In this document: positions 17,603-26,438 of the stretch, piece by piece
How positions within the stretch are numbered: position 1 is the stretch's first letter
Layout: each line of letters opens with the position of its first letter
From: Bradyrhizobium amphicarpaeae
GTDB lineage: Bacteria; Pseudomonadota; Alphaproteobacteria; Rhizobiales; Xanthobacteraceae
NCBI RefSeq assembly: GCF_002266435.3
Contig: NZ_CP029426.2
Location: 4,246,001 to 4,310,000, forward strand
Length of the DNA stretch: 64,000 nucleotides
Direction: 5' to 3'
Made by a program: the position numbers and the translations under genes
The notes under the pieces: generated by a model
Seen by the model: only the letters and a program-made list of their open reading frames with translations
Database searches by the model: none
Told to the model about the DNA's origin: nothing

Positions 17603-18463
17603 TCAGCTCTTGGCAGGCGCCATCAAGGCGACCGGACCGGGCTCGAGAATCTTGGGCGGCGAGGATTGCGTGTCGACCGGCGCGACTTGGCTGTCGGTCG
17701 CGCTCAGGAATTTGTCGAGCATGCCCTGGATCGAGTTCTTGGCGACATCCGGACCGGTGTCGCGCATGTCGTTGTGCTGGAATTCGGTCTTCACGACCTG
17801 GATGCCGGCCTTCTCGCATTCCTCGTCGGTCGGGATCACGCCCGCATCGGTCTTGAACTGCGGATCCTGCGAGCGGAACGACAGGATCTTGAACTTGCCG
17901 GCGGTGACGAAGGGCACGCGGAGATTGTCGAGCGTGACGACCTTCTTGACCTCATCCGGATACTGCTTGGCGAAGTACATCGTGATGTCGCCGCCCATGG
18001 AATGGCCGACCATCGTCACCTTGTCGTAGTCGGCGTTGGGCTGAACCTTCTTCATCTCCTGCATCGCGAGATGGATGTTGGCGACGCCGCGCAGGATCTG
18101 CGGCAGGCGGCCGACATAGAGCTCGCCGGGCTTGGTCACCATTGGGGGATCGGTCGGCAGATCGTGCTGCGGGCTCAGGACCATGTAGCCGCGCGCAGCG
18201 AAGATGTTGGCGAGGAAGCCGTACTCGGTGTTCTTGACGGTGTTGCCGTGATTGATCACTGCGACCGGCAGCGTGATCATGCCGGCATTGGCCTGCATTT
18301 CCTTGTCACGACGCACCGCGATGTCGACGGGCACCGGGCGATTATCGCGCGAGGCGTCGTAGAAGGTGATGGTCTCGTGCTTGATCGCCCACTTGCTCGC
18401 CGTGAAATAGGCGATGCCGCAGAGAGCACTGACCGAAACCAGAACGGCAATTCCACGCTTCAT
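17603..18463 (-). CDS. Alpha/beta hydrolase with N-terminal membrane anchor
   Basis: A 286-residue protein with an N-terminal signal-anchor (about 5-22) and an alpha/beta-hydrolase fold. VINHGNTVKN supplies the oxyanion strand and VGHSMGGD the nucleophile elbow with catalytic serine; an acid (LDNLRVPF) and a histidine (EFQHNDM) are in the expected order. Substrates are probably exported esters or small amides; nothing around it narrows this. Its upstream region holds a TGTCAC-N6-GTGACA inverted repeat. Confidence 0.87.
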   Translation of the reverse strand: MKRGIAVLVSVSALCGIAYFTASKWAIKHETITFYDASRDNRPVPVDIAVRRDKEMQANAGMITLPVAVINHGNTVKNTEYGFLANIFAARGYMVLSPQHDLPTDPPMVTKPGELYVGRLPQILRGVANIHLAMQEMKKVQPNADYDKVTMVGHSMGGDITMYFAKQYPDEVKKVVTLDNLRVPFVTAGKFKILSFRSQDPQFKTDAGVIPTDEECEKAGIQVVKTEFQHNDMRDTGPDVAKNSIQGMLDKFLSATDSQVAPVDTQSSPPKILEPGPVALMAPAKS

Positions 18464-18805
18464 TTTCGTCCTCAGCCTCAGGCTCTTCGGCCTGAATCCC
18501 TGTTGAAAATCGTGTTCTTCCGGGGCTCTTTGGCCCCTTGTCGCCTATCGCCAATATATGTCACAGGCGCGTGACAGGAAGGCCAAATATTGTGAACCGG
18601 CAGCCCTTTCATTGTGCGCCGCACACATTTTGCAGGCACCCCGTCCTTGCCAGGCTATTGTAGGGTGCGCGTCACCATCGGACGCAACCGGTCTCGATTG
18701 GGTTCAATTTCACGGTCAACGTAAGGTGAAAACGACGGAACGCGGCCACAGTTCCGGCGAGAATCGGCCCGTCAGATCGGTCGGAAGTAGTGAAATACCG
18801 CCGTC
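18464..18805. other. Intergenic region between hydrolase and mipZ genes
   Basis: A 342-bp stretch with no gene recognised. It carries the leader of the hydrolase gene and the inverted repeat at 18559-18576; the rest shows no clear structure. Confidence 0.6.
18559..18576. promoter_or_regulatory. Inverted repeat TGTCAC-N6-GTGACA
   Basis: Perfect 6-bp arms at 18559-18564 and 18571-18576, 96 bp before the hydrolase start codon on the minus strand. The size and spacing suit a dimeric regulator. The cognate regulator is not known. Confidence 0.4.
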
Positions 18806-19729
18806 TCAGGCGCCGAGGATGTCGTGGACCTCGAGCGGCTTGTCGACCTGGTTGAACCACTCGGCCCGGTTGGCGGCGCGGCGGCGGCCGCGCTCGTCCA
18901 GCGGCAGCTTGAGCTGGCGGAGCAGGCTCGTCACCTCCTCCCGTGCGGTGAGATGGCCGAGATTGGGCCGCATGCCGAGCGTGGCCTCGTCGATCTCGTC
19001 GAGGGCGGTCAGGCCGCGCGGGAAAAATTCGCGATAGACGACGCGTTCGGCGAAGCCGTCGACGTAGCGGAAGCCGAGCCGCAGCGACAGATCCTTCAAT
19101 CCCTCGGCGACCAGCTGCTTGTTGCGCGAGCCGAGCATCGACAGGCGATTGCGCACGACGATCCAGTCGGTGGTCGAGCCGTCGAGCTGGCGGCGCTTGC
19201 GCCTGACGTCGCGCACCATCTCGGCGTAATGGCTCTCGCCCGTCACCGCGTAATTGGCGGGATCGACGGTGCCGAGTACGTCGAAATCCAGGAAGCTGTC
19301 GTTGATCGGCGTGACCAGCGTGTCGGCCATCGAGTGCGCAAGCCGCATCAGATAGCTGTCGGTGCCAGGCGTATCGATGACGATGAAGTCGAAGCTGCTC
19401 TCGACCGCCGAAACCGCCTCCATGAATTGCTGGAACTCGGAATTCTCGTTCTCGGCGATCTGCATGGTCTCGCCGAGCTTGATGCAGCGATGGACCGGCA
19501 GTTCGAGGTCGAGCTTGGTGCGGCGGGCCCAGGCGGCACGGTTGCCGATGTAGTGCGTGAAGCTCTGCTGACGGCAGTCGAGATCGATGGTGGCGACGCG
19601 CTGGCCGGCCTTGAGGAGCGCAACCGCGATGTGCAGGGCGGTGGTCGACTTGCCGGAGCCGCCCTTCTCGTTGCCGAGCACGACCACATGAGCCGAGCCG
19701 GATTGGCCTTGGCTAGCCTGCAAAAGCAT
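18806..19729 (-). CDS. mipZ: Division-plane positioning ATPase MipZ
   Basis: A 307-residue ParA/MinD-superfamily ATPase. VVVLGNEKGGSGKSTTALHIAVALL is the deviant Walker A, IDLDCRQQSFTHYIGNRAAW is the MipZ-specific segment after it, and FIVIDTPGTDSYLMRLAHS is the Walker B/switch region. In Caulobacter MipZ forms a bipolar gradient with ParB and inhibits FtsZ. The start at ATG with GAGGA upstream is preferred to a TTG 15 nt earlier. It is divergent from panC. Confidence 0.95.
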   Translation of the reverse strand: MLLQASQGQSGSAHVVVLGNEKGGSGKSTTALHIAVALLKAGQRVATIDLDCRQQSFTHYIGNRAAWARRTKLDLELPVHRCIKLGETMQIAENENSEFQQFMEAVSAVESSFDFIVIDTPGTDSYLMRLAHSMADTLVTPINDSFLDFDVLGTVDPANYAVTGESHYAEMVRDVRRKRRQLDGSTTDWIVVRNRLSMLGSRNKQLVAEGLKDLSLRLGFRYVDGFAERVVYREFFPRGLTALDEIDEATLGMRPNLGHLTAREEVTSLLRQLKLPLDERGRRRAANRAEWFNQVDKPLEVHDILGA

Positions 19730-20014
19730 TGCGATCCTCAACAACCCTAATCAATATCTTCGAGTTGGCCGCGTCTGCGGTCAAGTGAAATGCGTGACGG
19801 CCCATGCAAATCGTACTGCGCCGTTCTTCATCATGAATAGCAGTGCCAATCTTCGTCTGTGATCCGGCCCACAATGTCGCGATGTCGTGCGCGACGTTGC
19901 GCGGGATGCTGTGCCGCATCCGGATGCATGGCGTCCACGATCGCCGCTTGTTAAGGTTAGCCGCCCCTGGCGCCAGGTCATGCCGCGCCGATTTTAGAAC
20001 CCTGTCGAGTCCTG

Positions 20015-20866
20015 ATGTCAGCAAGCCCCTTGATCGCCCGCACGGTCCCGGCCTTGCGCCGCGCCGTCGACAATCTCCGCAAGCGAAAGGCTACCATCGC
20101 ACTGGTGCCGACCATGGGGGCCCTCCATGACGGGCATGTGTCTCTCGTCCGCCTCGCCAAGCGGCGCGCCAGCCGCGTCGTGGTCTCGATCTTCGTCAAC
20201 CCGACCCAGTTCGCCCCGACCGAGGACTTTGGCGCCTATCCACGTACCTGGAAGGCCGACATCGCCAAGCTCGCGGCCGAGGATGTCGATATCGTCTGGC
20301 ACCCCGGCGTCGAGGCGATGTATCCGAAGGGCTTTGCCACCCGCATCGTGCCGGAGGGACCGGCGCTCGCCGGCCTCGAGGACCGCTTCCGCCCGCATTT
20401 CTTCGGCGGCGTCGCCACCGTCGTCGGCAAGCTGTTCACGCAAGTCAGGCCGGACTTCGCGATCTTCGGCGAAAAGGACTTTCAGCAATTGCGGGTGGTG
20501 ACGCAGATGGCGCGCGACCTCGACCTCGGGGTGAAGGTCGTCGGCTCACGCACGGTGCGCGAGCGCGACGGACTCGCGATGTCCTCGCGCAACGTCTATC
20601 TGTCGCCCGAGGAGCGGCAGACCGCCGCCATCCTCTACCGTGCCATGAAGGACAGTGCCGGCCGCATCCGTGCCGGCGAAGCCATCGCGCCAGCCATGAG
20701 GCGTGGCGCCGCGACGATCGAGGCGGCCGGCTTTGCGCTCGACTATTACGAGGCGCGCCATGCCGAGACGCTGGCGCCGGTCACCTCGCGCAAGGACGGC
20801 CCGTTGCGGATCCTGGTCGCCGCCAAGCTCGGCACGACCCGACTGATCGACAATATCGCGGTTTAG
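20015..20866 (+). CDS. panC: Pantoate--beta-alanine ligase (pantothenate synthetase)
   Basis: A 283-residue ligase that joins pantoate and beta-alanine with ATP in the last step of vitamin B5 synthesis. Visible motifs are [10 protein letters not shown] (HIGH-like), [22 protein letters not shown] and MSSRNVYL (KMSKS-like). Length is typical. It stands without panB in the window. Its stop codon overlaps the convergent DUF1489 gene by four bases. Confidence 0.98.
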   Translation: MSASPLIARTVPALRRAVDNLRKRKATIALVPTMGALHDGHVSLVRLAKRRASRVVVSIFVNPTQFAPTEDFGAYPRTWKADIAKLAAEDVDIVWHPGVEAMYPKGFATRIVPEGPALAGLEDRFRPHFFGGVATVVGKLFTQVRPDFAIFGEKDFQQLRVVTQMARDLDLGVKVVGSRTVRERDGLAMSSRNVYLSPEERQTAAILYRAMKDSAGRIRAGEAIAPAMRRGAATIEAAGFALDYYEARHAETLAPVTSRKDGPLRILVAAKLGTTRLIDNIAV

Positions 20867-21303
20867 AGCAGCCCCAGATCGCGCAATTCGCGCCGCATCG
20901 GCTCAGGCATCGCCGCGATCGAGCCGGCGGCGGATTTGCCGAGATCGGGCGGCACGGAGTCATCGGTGAGATAGCGCCAGCCCTGGAACGGACGCATCGG
21001 CCGCGGCGACACCGAGACGACCTTCGGCTGCATCACGATGCGGCAGCGCCCGATCCCGTCCTTGTCGCGGAACGGCTCGATGCCGATGATCTTTTCCCGC
21101 GCGGCGATCTCGCCCTTGATCACCCAATAAAGCGACCCGCCCGCCAGGATCTCGGCGTCGCGCTTGGGGACCATGCGGGTGATGTGGATGTGATGTTGCG
21201 GCAGACCCTTCTTCTTGGCGGTCTGCATCCGTTCGGCGATCCACTCCTTCAGTTCCTTGACGGAGTCGCAGCCGACGGCGAGCTTGATCAGATGTAGCGG
21301 CAT
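20863..21303 (-). CDS. DUF1489 family protein
   Basis: A 146-residue protein matching the DUF1489 family of alphaproteobacteria by its [18 protein letters not shown] start, [19 protein letters not shown] and FQGWRYL motifs. The function is unknown in the family; the HHIHITR/WVIKG patterns recall small nucleic-acid-binding folds, which is speculation. It is tail-to-tail with panC. Confidence 0.85.
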   Translation of the reverse strand: MPLHLIKLAVGCDSVKELKEWIAERMQTAKKKGLPQHHIHITRMVPKRDAEILAGGSLYWVIKGEIAAREKIIGIEPFRDKDGIGRCRIVMQPKVVSVSPRPMRPFQGWRYLTDDSVPPDLGKSAAGSIAAMPEPMRRELRDLGLL

Positions 21304-21345
21304 GCCCAAGCATTAGCCGGGCAGCACCGCATTTGGAATGCCGAT

Positions 21346-22326
21346 CTACTCGTTATCCGCAGCCGCGGGCGCGGCCGCCGGAGCTGGCGGCGGAGCGAGC
21401 GGAACCGGTGCTGCGGGAGCGCGTGCAGCCTTCGGAGCCGGCGGCTTCCTGGCCGCAGGCGGCGGGGCCTGGGCCGAGGCGGCTGCCGGCGCGCGCGGTG
21501 CCGGCGCCGCGTTCGCAGGCGCCGCCTGCCGCGTCGTCGCGGTGGGCTCCGGATTCATGATGCTCACCGGCGGCGTCGACGCGGCGCTCGGGAACTCGGC
21601 GCTGGTCGGCTTGCCCGTCGGCATCGAGGGCGGCAGCCCGGCGAGCGCGGCAGTGGCCGGCATCGGCGGCACCGTTGCAGGCGCGTTCCAGGTCGGCGCA
21701 TGGCGCGCGACCAGCGTGTCGTAGAGATGGGAATCCATGTTGGCGGCGACCTGCTGCTGGTCGGTCAGCGAGCGGAACGCGGCGCAGTCGAACTGCGTGC
21801 AGCCGTCGCGCACGACCAGCACCTGCGCCACGAGGCCGTAGCGATCGTGCTCCAGCGCCTTGCGCAGCACTTTCATGTCCGTCGTCAGGCTCTTCTCGGC
21901 GGTCGCGGCATCACCGAGCGCGGTCAGCCGGTCGATTCGGGACGCGGTGTAGGAGACGGCGGCAGCCGCGGCATCCGGCGAGCCGAACAGTGCCTTCTCG
22001 CAGCCAATGGCGACCGCATCGCCGGCGAGATCGTCGAGACAGGACAGAGCCGGCAGGCTCGCCATGACCGCGTTATTTTGCGCGCGTGCTTCGGTCGGGG
22101 CATCGTGCCCCGCCGGTCCATAGACGCGGACGGTTGCCGCTCCGGCGATCGCGATGGACAGCAGCGTGATCACCGTCAGCGCACCGTTGGCGATCGACCT
22201 GTCGGCGCGCAGCAGCGTGATCAGCAGGATCAATCCGAAGAATCCAGCAGCCGCCAGCGTCATCCACATCGGAAAGGCCGGCGAGCGCCAGATTTGGTCG
22301 AGCGAAGTGGCCCAAGCCCAGTTCAT
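21346..22326 (-). CDS. Membrane protein with Pro/Ala-rich C-terminal tail, unknown function
   Basis: A 326-residue protein. Two hydrophobic helices occur at about 18-40 and 47-67, then a region of about 150 residues with several conserved-looking cysteines (LSCLDDLAG, IGCEKALFG, DGCTQFDCAAFRSLTDQ), and a final 100 residues almost entirely Ala, Pro, Lys and Arg. The cysteines suggest disulfides in a periplasmic domain. I recognise it only as a conserved rhizobial hypothetical. It is 42 bp upstream of the DUF1489 gene on the same strand. Confidence 0.75.
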   Translation of the reverse strand: MNWAWATSLDQIWRSPAFPMWMTLAAAGFFGLILLITLLRADRSIANGALTVITLLSIAIAGAATVRVYGPAGHDAPTEARAQNNAVMASLPALSCLDDLAGDAVAIGCEKALFGSPDAAAAAVSYTASRIDRLTALGDAATAEKSLTTDMKVLRKALEHDRYGLVAQVLVVRDGCTQFDCAAFRSLTDQQQVAANMDSHLYDTLVARHAPTWNAPATVPPMPATAALAGLPPSMPTGKPTSAEFPSAASTPPVSIMNPEPTATTRQAAPANAAPAPRAPAAASAQAPPPAARKPPAPKAARAPAAPVPLAPPPAPAAAPAAADNE

Positions 22327-22483
22327 GCGCGACGTCCCCTCACGCGAGCAGAGAGCGAATGGTCAAGCGAGCCCCGCGAAGTCGGCAACTGCCCCGGGGC
22401 ACCTTTTGAAGGTGAAGCGGGCCTTTTCACGGCGGCAGGACACAAATCCGCAGGTGGCGCGAATGCGCGGGGAGCGTCAGTCT

Positions 22484-22687
22484 TCAGGAGAGCGCGAGCT
22501 GGCTTTCCTTGGCGACGCGTTCGAAGGCTTCAGTCGAGCTCTTGATCCGGTACTGGCAGTCGTCGCCGTCGGTCGGCAGCAGGCGGATGACCTCGTACGA
22601 GCCGCTGGCAGCGGGGCGCGCGACGTTGCTCGCCGTGAACAATACGCGCGTTCCAATCGGGAATTTGTGCTTCAACACCCTCTCCAT
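22484..22687 (-). CDS. Small conserved protein, unknown function
   Basis: A 67-residue protein (KFPIGTRVLFTASNVARPA, then YEVIRLLPTDGDDCQYRIKS). The short beta-rich pattern with a G-T-V-V-F-type strand resembles small KOW/SH3-like proteins that are common as hypotheticals in Bradyrhizobium. A GTG one codon earlier is an alternative start. Function unknown. Confidence 0.65.
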   Translation of the reverse strand: MERVLKHKFPIGTRVLFTASNVARPAASGSYEVIRLLPTDGDDCQYRIKSSTEAFERVAKESQLALS

Positions 22688-22993
22688 CACTCAAACAACG
22701 CCTGCCACGCCCATGGTCCCACTGCGACGGCCGGCCGGAAACCCGCGTGCTGTATAGCACGCAGCCAGCCGTTTTGGCCAGCGCCATGCCAGCATGGCAA
22801 ACACGCAAATCCTGCAGTCTTTTCAGAATGATAGGGATGCAACCGGCGGGCCGATGATACCGTCGGGACGGCATGTTCAGGCGGCATGTCGCAGGGCCGG
22901 TCGCAGCCCGGATGGGCCATCGCGCCGATCAATGTCCGGAACCTGAGCGCCGCCGGCCGGAACACGGCCAGCGGCCTCGTTCCGCCCCTGCGG
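22688..22993. other. Gene-free stretch
   Basis: About 306 bp between two leftward genes. I see no convincing coding region, terminator or operator in it. Confidence 0.5.
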
Positions 22994-23656
22994 TCAGGCG
23001 TCCTCGAACTTCGCAATCACGAGGGTTTCGGCCAGCCCGTCGCGGGTCCATTCCTGGAACGCCGGCAGCGCCATCATCGTCTCCATGTAAGCCTTGGTGT
23101 CCGGCGCGACGTCGATCGCATAGGTGCGCAAGCGGTGCACGACCGGCGCGTACATCGCGTCCGCCGCGCCGAAGCGGCCGAACAGGAATGGACCCGTGGC
23201 GCCGTAGCGCGTGCGACATTCCCGCCAGATCTCCTCGATGCGCGCGACGTTGGCCTTGGCATCGGCCGACAGCGCCACGGGCCGGATCGGCCGGTGCAGG
23301 TTCATGCCGCATTCACTGCGCAGCGGCACGAAGCCGGAATGCATCTCGGCGCATACCGATCGGGCATGCGCGCGCGCGGCGACGTCGTCGGGCCACAGCT
23401 TTACCTCTGGATAGCGCTCGGCGATGTATTCGATGATGGCAAGCGAATCCCACACGGTGACGTCGCCGTCGACCAGCACCGGCACCTTGCCGGCACGGCT
23501 GAAGGACAGGATCTGCTCCTTGTCTGCGGGATTGTCGGTGTAGAGCGGGATCAGCGTCTCCACGAACGGGATGTCGTTGGCGCGAAGCGCGAGCCAGGGC
23601 CGCATCGACCATGACGAGTAGTTCTTGTTGCCGATCGCGAGTTTCAGCGCAGCCAT
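22994..23656 (-). CDS. Glutathione S-transferase
   Basis: A 220-residue GST. The N-terminal thioredoxin-like domain has NKNYSSWSMRPWLALRA (catalytic Ser region), VPVLVDGD with the cis-proline and WDSLAIIEYIAERYP for glutathione binding; the C-terminal helical domain has FLFGRFGAADAMYAPVVHRL. The order and the SSWSMRP start resemble zeta/YfcF-type GSTs. It is divergent from the DUF599 gene. Substrate unknown. Confidence 0.93.
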   Translation of the reverse strand: MAALKLAIGNKNYSSWSMRPWLALRANDIPFVETLIPLYTDNPADKEQILSFSRAGKVPVLVDGDVTVWDSLAIIEYIAERYPEVKLWPDDVAARAHARSVCAEMHSGFVPLRSECGMNLHRPIRPVALSADAKANVARIEEIWRECRTRYGATGPFLFGRFGAADAMYAPVVHRLRTYAIDVAPDTKAYMETMMALPAFQEWTRDGLAETLVIAKFEDA

Positions 23657-23780
23657 GTCATCAGTCCTTCCCGAAACGTCCTTGAGCGAGCCGCTTTTAA
23701 CGCCATCGCCTGCCGCCAATCAATCGTTGCTGCGCCCGGCCCTGCATGGCAATCGTGGCGCTTCGCGGCAGGAGACAGAC

Positions 23781-24497
23781 ATGAGCAGGCATTGGGTCGA
23801 CATCACCGCCGTCGGCTTCTTCATCATCGAATGGCTGGTCTATGCCTTGACGCTGGAGCATTCGGCCTACGGCCGCGACAGCCTGTCGGCGCGCATGAAC
23901 CGCTATCGCGAAGTATGGGTGCGCCGCCTGCTCGACCGCGACGCGCGCATGGTCGACATGCAGATCATGACCGCGCTGCAGAACGGCACCGCCTTCTTCG
24001 CCTAGACCAGCCTGATCGCGCTCGGCGGCGCGCTGGCGCTGCTGCACGCCACCAACGACGCGATCACGATTCTGAGTAAGCTGCCGATCGACCTCAGCAC
24101 CTCGCCGGCGATGTGGGAGCTGAAATGCGTCGGCCTCGTGCTGATCTGCGTCTATGCCTTCTTCAAATTCGCCTGGGCCTATCGCCTGTTCAACTATGTC
24201 GCGATCCTGTTCGGCGGCATGCCGCCGGCCGAGCGGCGCGACACGCCGGAGGCGGAAGCCCATGTCATCCGCACCTCCCGCCTGTTCGAATCCGCCGGCC
24301 GCCATTTCAACCGCGGCCAGCGCGCCTTTTTCTTCGCCCTCGGCTATCTCGGCTGGTTCGTCAGCCCCTGGCTGCTGTTCGTGACCACGGCGGCCGTGGT
24401 GGTCGTGACCTGGCGAAGGCAGTTCGCATCGAGCGCATGGGCCGCGATGGCGCCGGAGGCGGCGGACGGTGGCGAGGGCATCAGGCGCGGTCATTGA
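23781..24497 (+). pseudogene. DUF599 membrane protein gene interrupted by one in-frame TAG
   Basis: The frame starts with MSRHWVDITAVGFFIIEWLVYALTLEHSAYGRDSL behind an AGGAGA ribosome site and runs to a TAG at 24003-24005. It then continues without frameshift (TSLIALGGALALLH) to 24497, giving a 239-codon DUF599-type protein with four membrane helices. The codon in the context FFA-x-TSL is a serine in relatives as I remember them, so a single TCG-to-TAG change is the simplest explanation. No other damage is visible, so the inactivation is recent, or the base is a sequencing error. The part before the stop would encode 74 residues. Confidence 0.85.
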
Positions 24498-24524
24498 GGG
24501 CGTCTCGGCGACGCGACGCGGTGC

Positions 24525-24650
24525 CGTAGGGTGGGCAAAGGCGCGCTTGCGCCGTGCCCACGAGCTTTCTCCATGAGCAACAGGGCGTGAGCACGCTTTC
24601 CGCCATCGCTCTTCGAGCTATGGCGGACAAGACGCTTTGCCCACCCTACG
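24525..24650. repeat. Inverted-repeat element (REP-like)
   Basis: CGTAGGGTGGGCAAAG at 24525-24540 and its perfect reverse complement at 24635-24650, 94 bp apart. The spacer holds a GGCGCGCTTGCGCC hairpin. Elements starting GTAGGGTGGGCAAAG are dispersed widely in Bradyrhizobium intergenic DNA. It lies just behind the broken DUF599 gene. Confidence 0.8.
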
Positions 24651-24659
24651 AGATCGAGT

Positions 24660-25250
24660 GTGTGCACGCATCTCAGTTGCAGACATGACTTTGCGGCCTC
24701 GCGGCTGAGATCACCCGAGCTTTGCTTCATCTCTCCGCCCTCCAATCCAAGAGGGCACAGGGAAGGCCGGGTGCCGACTGGCACCCGCGGTCCGCTGCGC
24801 GAAAATGCACACGCAGAAAGAACCGCACAGCAGCATACAGGTGTCGCCGATCACTCGGCCTTCCCTGCGCGATGGTTGCACGGCTTATGCCGTGATCTCC
24901 CGGGAGCCGAACTTTCCTTTGGCCTCCCTCGCCATTCGAATTGACGATGCCGTCCACCCGGTTGGGCTCGCGCACATCTTCGAACAGCTTGACCGTGGCA
25001 ACGACGGTCAGGACCACACGGTTTTGCCGTACGCACGGCCCGCCATTTCACCTGCAGTATTCCCGGCCCTGTCGACGAAGCCGGAAACTTACAGACGAGA
25101 CGAAGCCTGACAGCGCCGTCGTCCGCACGAAGCCTCGGGCTCACAGGGACTACCCGCCCTGCCCGCACCTCTCATGCCGACGCTGCCGCGTCCACCGCAA
25201 GCCCGGCTCGCGAACATGACGACTTCACGTCGCCCCTCTTGGGTGAGCCG
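24660..25250. repeat. Decayed copy of a dispersed Bradyrhizobium repeat
   Basis: The segment contains phrases I recognise from a multi-copy intergenic sequence of Bradyrhizobium, often mis-annotated as small proteins beginning MHTQ and containing SSIQVSPITRPSLRDG and GQDHTVLPYA. Both frames are broken here. Recognition is from memory and needs a genome-wide search. Confidence 0.45.
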
Positions 25251-25341
25251 GGATGGACGACACATACGCCGAAACCGAATTTCGGTAAAGTGGAATATTT
25301 TTGCAGCGACGGATTGACAGAGGGCGACACAGACGCGGTCT

Positions 25342-25429
25342 CGTAGCCCGGATGAGCGCAGCGACATCCGGGACGGTGCGGGATGCCGGGCGAGCGGCCC
25401 CGGGTATCGCTTCGCTCACCCGGGCTACG
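25342..25429. repeat. REP-like palindrome
   Basis: The outer arms CGTAGCCCGG and CCGGGCTACG with inner GATGAGCGCAGCGA / TCGCTTCGCTCA halves form a long imperfect hairpin. It lies directly in front of the stop codon of the leftward TonB-like gene and could also act as its transcription terminator. Confidence 0.75.
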
Positions 25430-25444
25430 GGAGCTACGGCAGCG

Positions 25445-26389
25445 CTACGACCCGAAATCGCGCGGGCTGAACGGCAGGTCCATGACCTTCCACTCACCGT
25501 ACAGATTGGCGGGCAGCATCTTGTAGGGTTGACAGGTCTGAAGCGCGCTCATGGCGGACTTCACGAGCGCCACGCCTTTCGCGGACGGCGGCGCCTCGAT
25601 CAGAATCGGCTCGCGCGCCAGCGTGCCGTCGGTCGCAAACACCGTGCGCAGCTTGATGTGAACGGCGTCGGTGGGGCTCAGTCCGGCCGGCAATTTCGCA
25701 CAGCTGCGCAAATGGCGACGAAGCTCGGCGATGATCTCGGGCGGCAGCTTGGCTGCGATTGAATCCTTGGCATCGCCGCCATCGTCCTTGGGGGTTTCTT
25801 TCGGCAGCTCCGGCGGCAATTCCGGCGGCAGGCCGAGCAGGACGCCGTACTTCACGGTGACGTCGGGCTGCGGAGCCTGATAGGCAGGCGGCGGCGCGGA
25901 CTGGGGCGGCGGTTGCTGTGCCTCTGGCTGCGGCATCGCCTGAGGCGGCGGTTGCGGAAGCGGCTGAGGCTGTTGTTGCTGCGGCGGCTGTTGCGGCGGC
26001 GGCTGCTGTTGCGGCTGCGCGGCGGCCTCGCGCGGCTTGGGAGGCTGCGCGGGCTGCGGCTGCTTCTGCTGCGCCGGTGGCTGCGACGATTGCGGCGAAG
26101 CCTGCGGCTTGTCCGCGGTCATCGCTGCCGAGTCTGCCTTATCGGCGACATCCAGCTTCGGCAGTTTCAGCTCGGGCTCCGGCGGTTTCTCCTTGGCCGC
26201 CTCCTTCGTCTCCTGCTGCCTGATCTCTTCCTTCACCTGCTCAGGCGTGACGATGTCGACGGTCACGGTCTCCGGCTGCTGGCTGCGAAACGGATGAACC
26301 TCGCTGATCACGATGATCAGGGCCACCAGCGTCAGATGCGCGATCGCTGACGCCGCAATGTCCGTCCGTATGATCTTCCGCAGTTCCAT
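25445..26389 (-). CDS. TonB/TolA-like envelope protein with Gln/Pro-rich spacer
   Basis: A 314-residue protein with one N-terminal membrane anchor (ASAIAHLTLVALIIVIS, about 12-29), a 170-residue periplasmic spacer almost entirely Pro, Gln, Lys and Glu, and a C-terminal globular domain of about 95 residues (LPPEIIAELRRHLRSCAKLP to the end). The SCAKLPAGLSPTDAVHIKLRTVF and ALQTCQPYKMLPANLYGEWKVMDL pattern resembles the C-terminal domain of TolA. It may transmit proton-motive force to an outer-membrane partner. No exbB/exbD or receptor gene is adjacent. Confidence 0.8.
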   Translation of the reverse strand: MELRKIIRTDIAASAIAHLTLVALIIVISEVHPFRSQQPETVTVDIVTPEQVKEEIRQQETKEAAKEKPPEPELKLPKLDVADKADSAAMTADKPQASPQSSQPPAQQKQPQPAQPPKPREAAAQPQQQPPPQQPPQQQQPQPLPQPPPQAMPQPEAQQPPPQSAPPPAYQAPQPDVTVKYGVLLGLPPELPPELPKETPKDDGGDAKDSIAAKLPPEIIAELRRHLRSCAKLPAGLSPTDAVHIKLRTVFATDGTLAREPILIEAPPSAKGVALVKSAMSALQTCQPYKMLPANLYGEWKVMDLPFSPRDFGS

Positions 26390-26438
26390 CGACCGATCTT
26401 GGGTTGCCGTCGCGGTCCTAGCATACCCCGGCCGCCTC

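Larger units (their letters stand above)
24498..25444. other. Gene-free region with decayed repeats
   Basis: Nearly 950 bp without a credible gene. It contains a 16-bp inverted repeat pair (24525-24650), a degenerate copy of a dispersed Bradyrhizobium repeat (about 24660-25250) and a REP-like palindrome (25342-25429). Open frames here are short, overlap on both strands and lack normal codon bias. Confidence 0.7.

Noticed and set aside
24003..24005. Programmed read-through or amber-coded amino acid in the DUF599 gene
   Set aside because: No pyrrolysine or selenocysteine context is visible and the serine codon is one base away; simple mutation or error is more likely.
24660..25250. Several small proteins in the repeat region, including one beginning MHTQKEPHSS
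   Set aside because: They are typical mis-annotations of a dispersed repeat, overlap on both strands and are not supported by codon bias.
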